Assembly (NCBI GenBank): GCA_964035545.1
Contig: OZ037773.1
Coordinates: forward strand, 5,720,251 to 5,784,250
Source: Bugula neritina
Lineage: Eukaryota; Bryozoa; Gymnolaemata; Cheilostomatida; Bugulidae
DNA length: 64,000 nucleotides
Direction of reading: 5' to 3'
The notes below the pieces were generated by a model, which was not told the DNA's origin, searched no databases, and saw only the letters and a program-made list of their open reading frames with translations. Below, piece by piece: positions 63,801 through 64,000 of this stretch. Positions within the stretch are counted from its first letter, which is position 1; every line of letters starts with the position of its first letter. The position numbers and the translations under genes are program-made.

Positions 63801-63947
63801 AAAATAAGAAATTCTTTAAATGATAACATTTCCAAGTTCACACACAATGATATGTGAGATGAACAATAATTTCTGTGCATTTCAACTATAAGATATATCT
63901 AAGACTGCGTAAGTGCAAATCCCTACCTTTTCAGTTATTTCTGCCAC
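57854..63947 (-). CDS. Coiled-coil protein, 3' part of gene, not recognised
   Basis: Minus-strand exons joined by phase: 63947-63927 (VAEITEK), 63639-63501, 63025-62991, about 62478-62416, 61723-61592, 61429-61306, 60813-60607, 59954-59843, 58808-58723 and 57987-57854 (stop TGA). The protein is mostly charged alpha-helix with heptads (SEIKRYEDMSKDVKEALEVK, EFNETQAEFDRLKKQVT, LKTHRETFLANMKSQLSEAA, DLDILQKLADVLELSAKRS), followed by a low-complexity tail ending KRAPLPPIRQKENYSPSKDP and a very acidic C-terminus (DIDVDVDD). The 5' boundary of the fourth exon is uncertain: the strong-looking acceptor at 62496 breaks frame after the preceding phase-0 donor, whereas a weaker AG at 62479 keeps it. A missed mini-exon would also explain this. 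The donor at 60606 (gtagca) is weak. The N-terminus lies beyond the right edge. I cannot name the family; a cytoskeletal or ciliary/kinetochore-type coiled coil is possible. AATAAA lies at 57635-57630. Confidence 0.8.
58257..58552. mobile_element. hAT-like non-autonomous element, 296 bp, with 8-bp target duplication
   Basis: Ends CAGGGTTGCTCAAC and (reverse) CAGTGGTGTCCAAC resemble hAT termini (10 of 14 positions agree). The flanks gtttcaat (58249-58256) and gtttaaat (58553-58560) form an 8-bp duplication with one mismatch, as expected for hAT. Interior has GCGGCC and GTGGCCC motifs but no intact ORF. Located in the last intron of the coiled-coil gene. Confidence 0.8.
58863..59250. repeat. 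(GATA)n tract split by a SINE
   Basis: GATA/TAGA tetranucleotides at 58863-58900 and again at 59131-59250, with the SINE copy 4 between them. Confidence 0.85.
58901..59132 (+). mobile_element. tRNA-derived SINE, copy 4, inserted in a GATA-repeat array
   Basis: Starts GGGAGCAACTATGGTCTAGA, has a perfect B box (GGGTTCGAACCC at 58964-58975), then the family tail through AGCATCCAGTCATAATTGCT, AAGTCCTTAGCCAG, GGTGACTATAAATTTGTGTG. (GATA)n sequence flanks both sides, showing that the element landed in a tetranucleotide repeat or expanded one. Within an intron of the coiled-coil gene. Confidence 0.9.
61050..61265. repeat. Degenerate 20-24-bp tandem repeat
   Basis: About nine diverged copies built on ATGCTATAACTAGAAGAG / ACATGCTATAATCAGGAAA in an intron of the coiled-coil gene. 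Confidence 0.8.
63401..63520. repeat. 51-bp tandem duplication carrying an exon end and splice donor
   Basis: Two units of 51 bp (63401-63451 and 63452-63502) plus a partial third that is the end of the coiled-coil exon. On the minus strand each unit reads AAACAGGTGACAG|gtgagt. The length preserves the reading frame. See findings. Confidence 0.9.
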
Positions 63948-64000
63948 CTAAACCAATCATACATACAATTCAAAGTTCAAAAAGCTCTCAGTTACTTTTT

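Overview
The window is animal nuclear DNA. It is AT-rich, with short exons carrying GT-AG splice sites, long introns, many minisatellites, tRNA-derived SINEs and small DNA transposons. Gene content (a ROR/HR3 nuclear receptor, carnosine N-methyltransferase, lysocardiolipin-type acyltransferases and a coiled-coil fibrinogen-domain protein) fits a bilaterian invertebrate. A lophotrochozoan, perhaps a mollusc, is my best guess, but the sequence does not prove it. Exons were assembled by hand from both strands. For the three complete single-locus gene types, exon lengths and intron phases close to an intact reading frame.

Layout. (1) 1-5.9 kb, minus: three exons of a ROR/NR1F nuclear receptor (the whole DNA-binding domain and the start of the hinge). 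The ligand-binding domain lies beyond the left edge. A phase-compatible candidate N-terminal exon sits at 14.4-14.6 kb. (2) 9.4-28.4 kb, plus: complete eight-exon CARNMT1 (381 aa) with a 10.7-kb intron 3. If the 14.4-kb exon belongs to ROR, the two genes overlap on opposite strands. (3) 29.9-33.0 kb and 37.8-42.5 kb, minus: two tandem paralogous LCLAT1/AGPAT-family acyltransferase genes (362 and 369 aa) with the same six-exon structure. The first is tail-to-tail with CARNMT1. (4) 44.7-55.2 kb, minus: a secreted fibrinogen-related protein (369 aa: signal peptide, coiled coil, Thr/Pro linker, fibrinogen domain). (5) 57.9-64 kb, minus: the 3' part of a coiled-coil protein gene that I do not recognise.

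Between and inside the genes are at least five tRNA-headed SINE copies, a hAT-like and a mariner-like miniature element with target-site duplications, a third inverted-repeat element, a relic of a non-LTR retrotransposon reverse transcriptase and about a dozen tandem arrays. The most unusual signals are two arrays that duplicate an exon end together with its 5' splice site. One, in the coiled-coil gene, is a 51-bp in-frame unit that would offer an alternative 17-aa insertion. The other, in the fibrinogen-domain gene, is an array of 43-bp units that multiplies donor sites. A second notable signal is a 96-bp patch of near-identity between the two otherwise diverged acyltransferase paralogues, suggestive of gene conversion. 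No operon, CRISPR array or obviously new multi-gene system is present.
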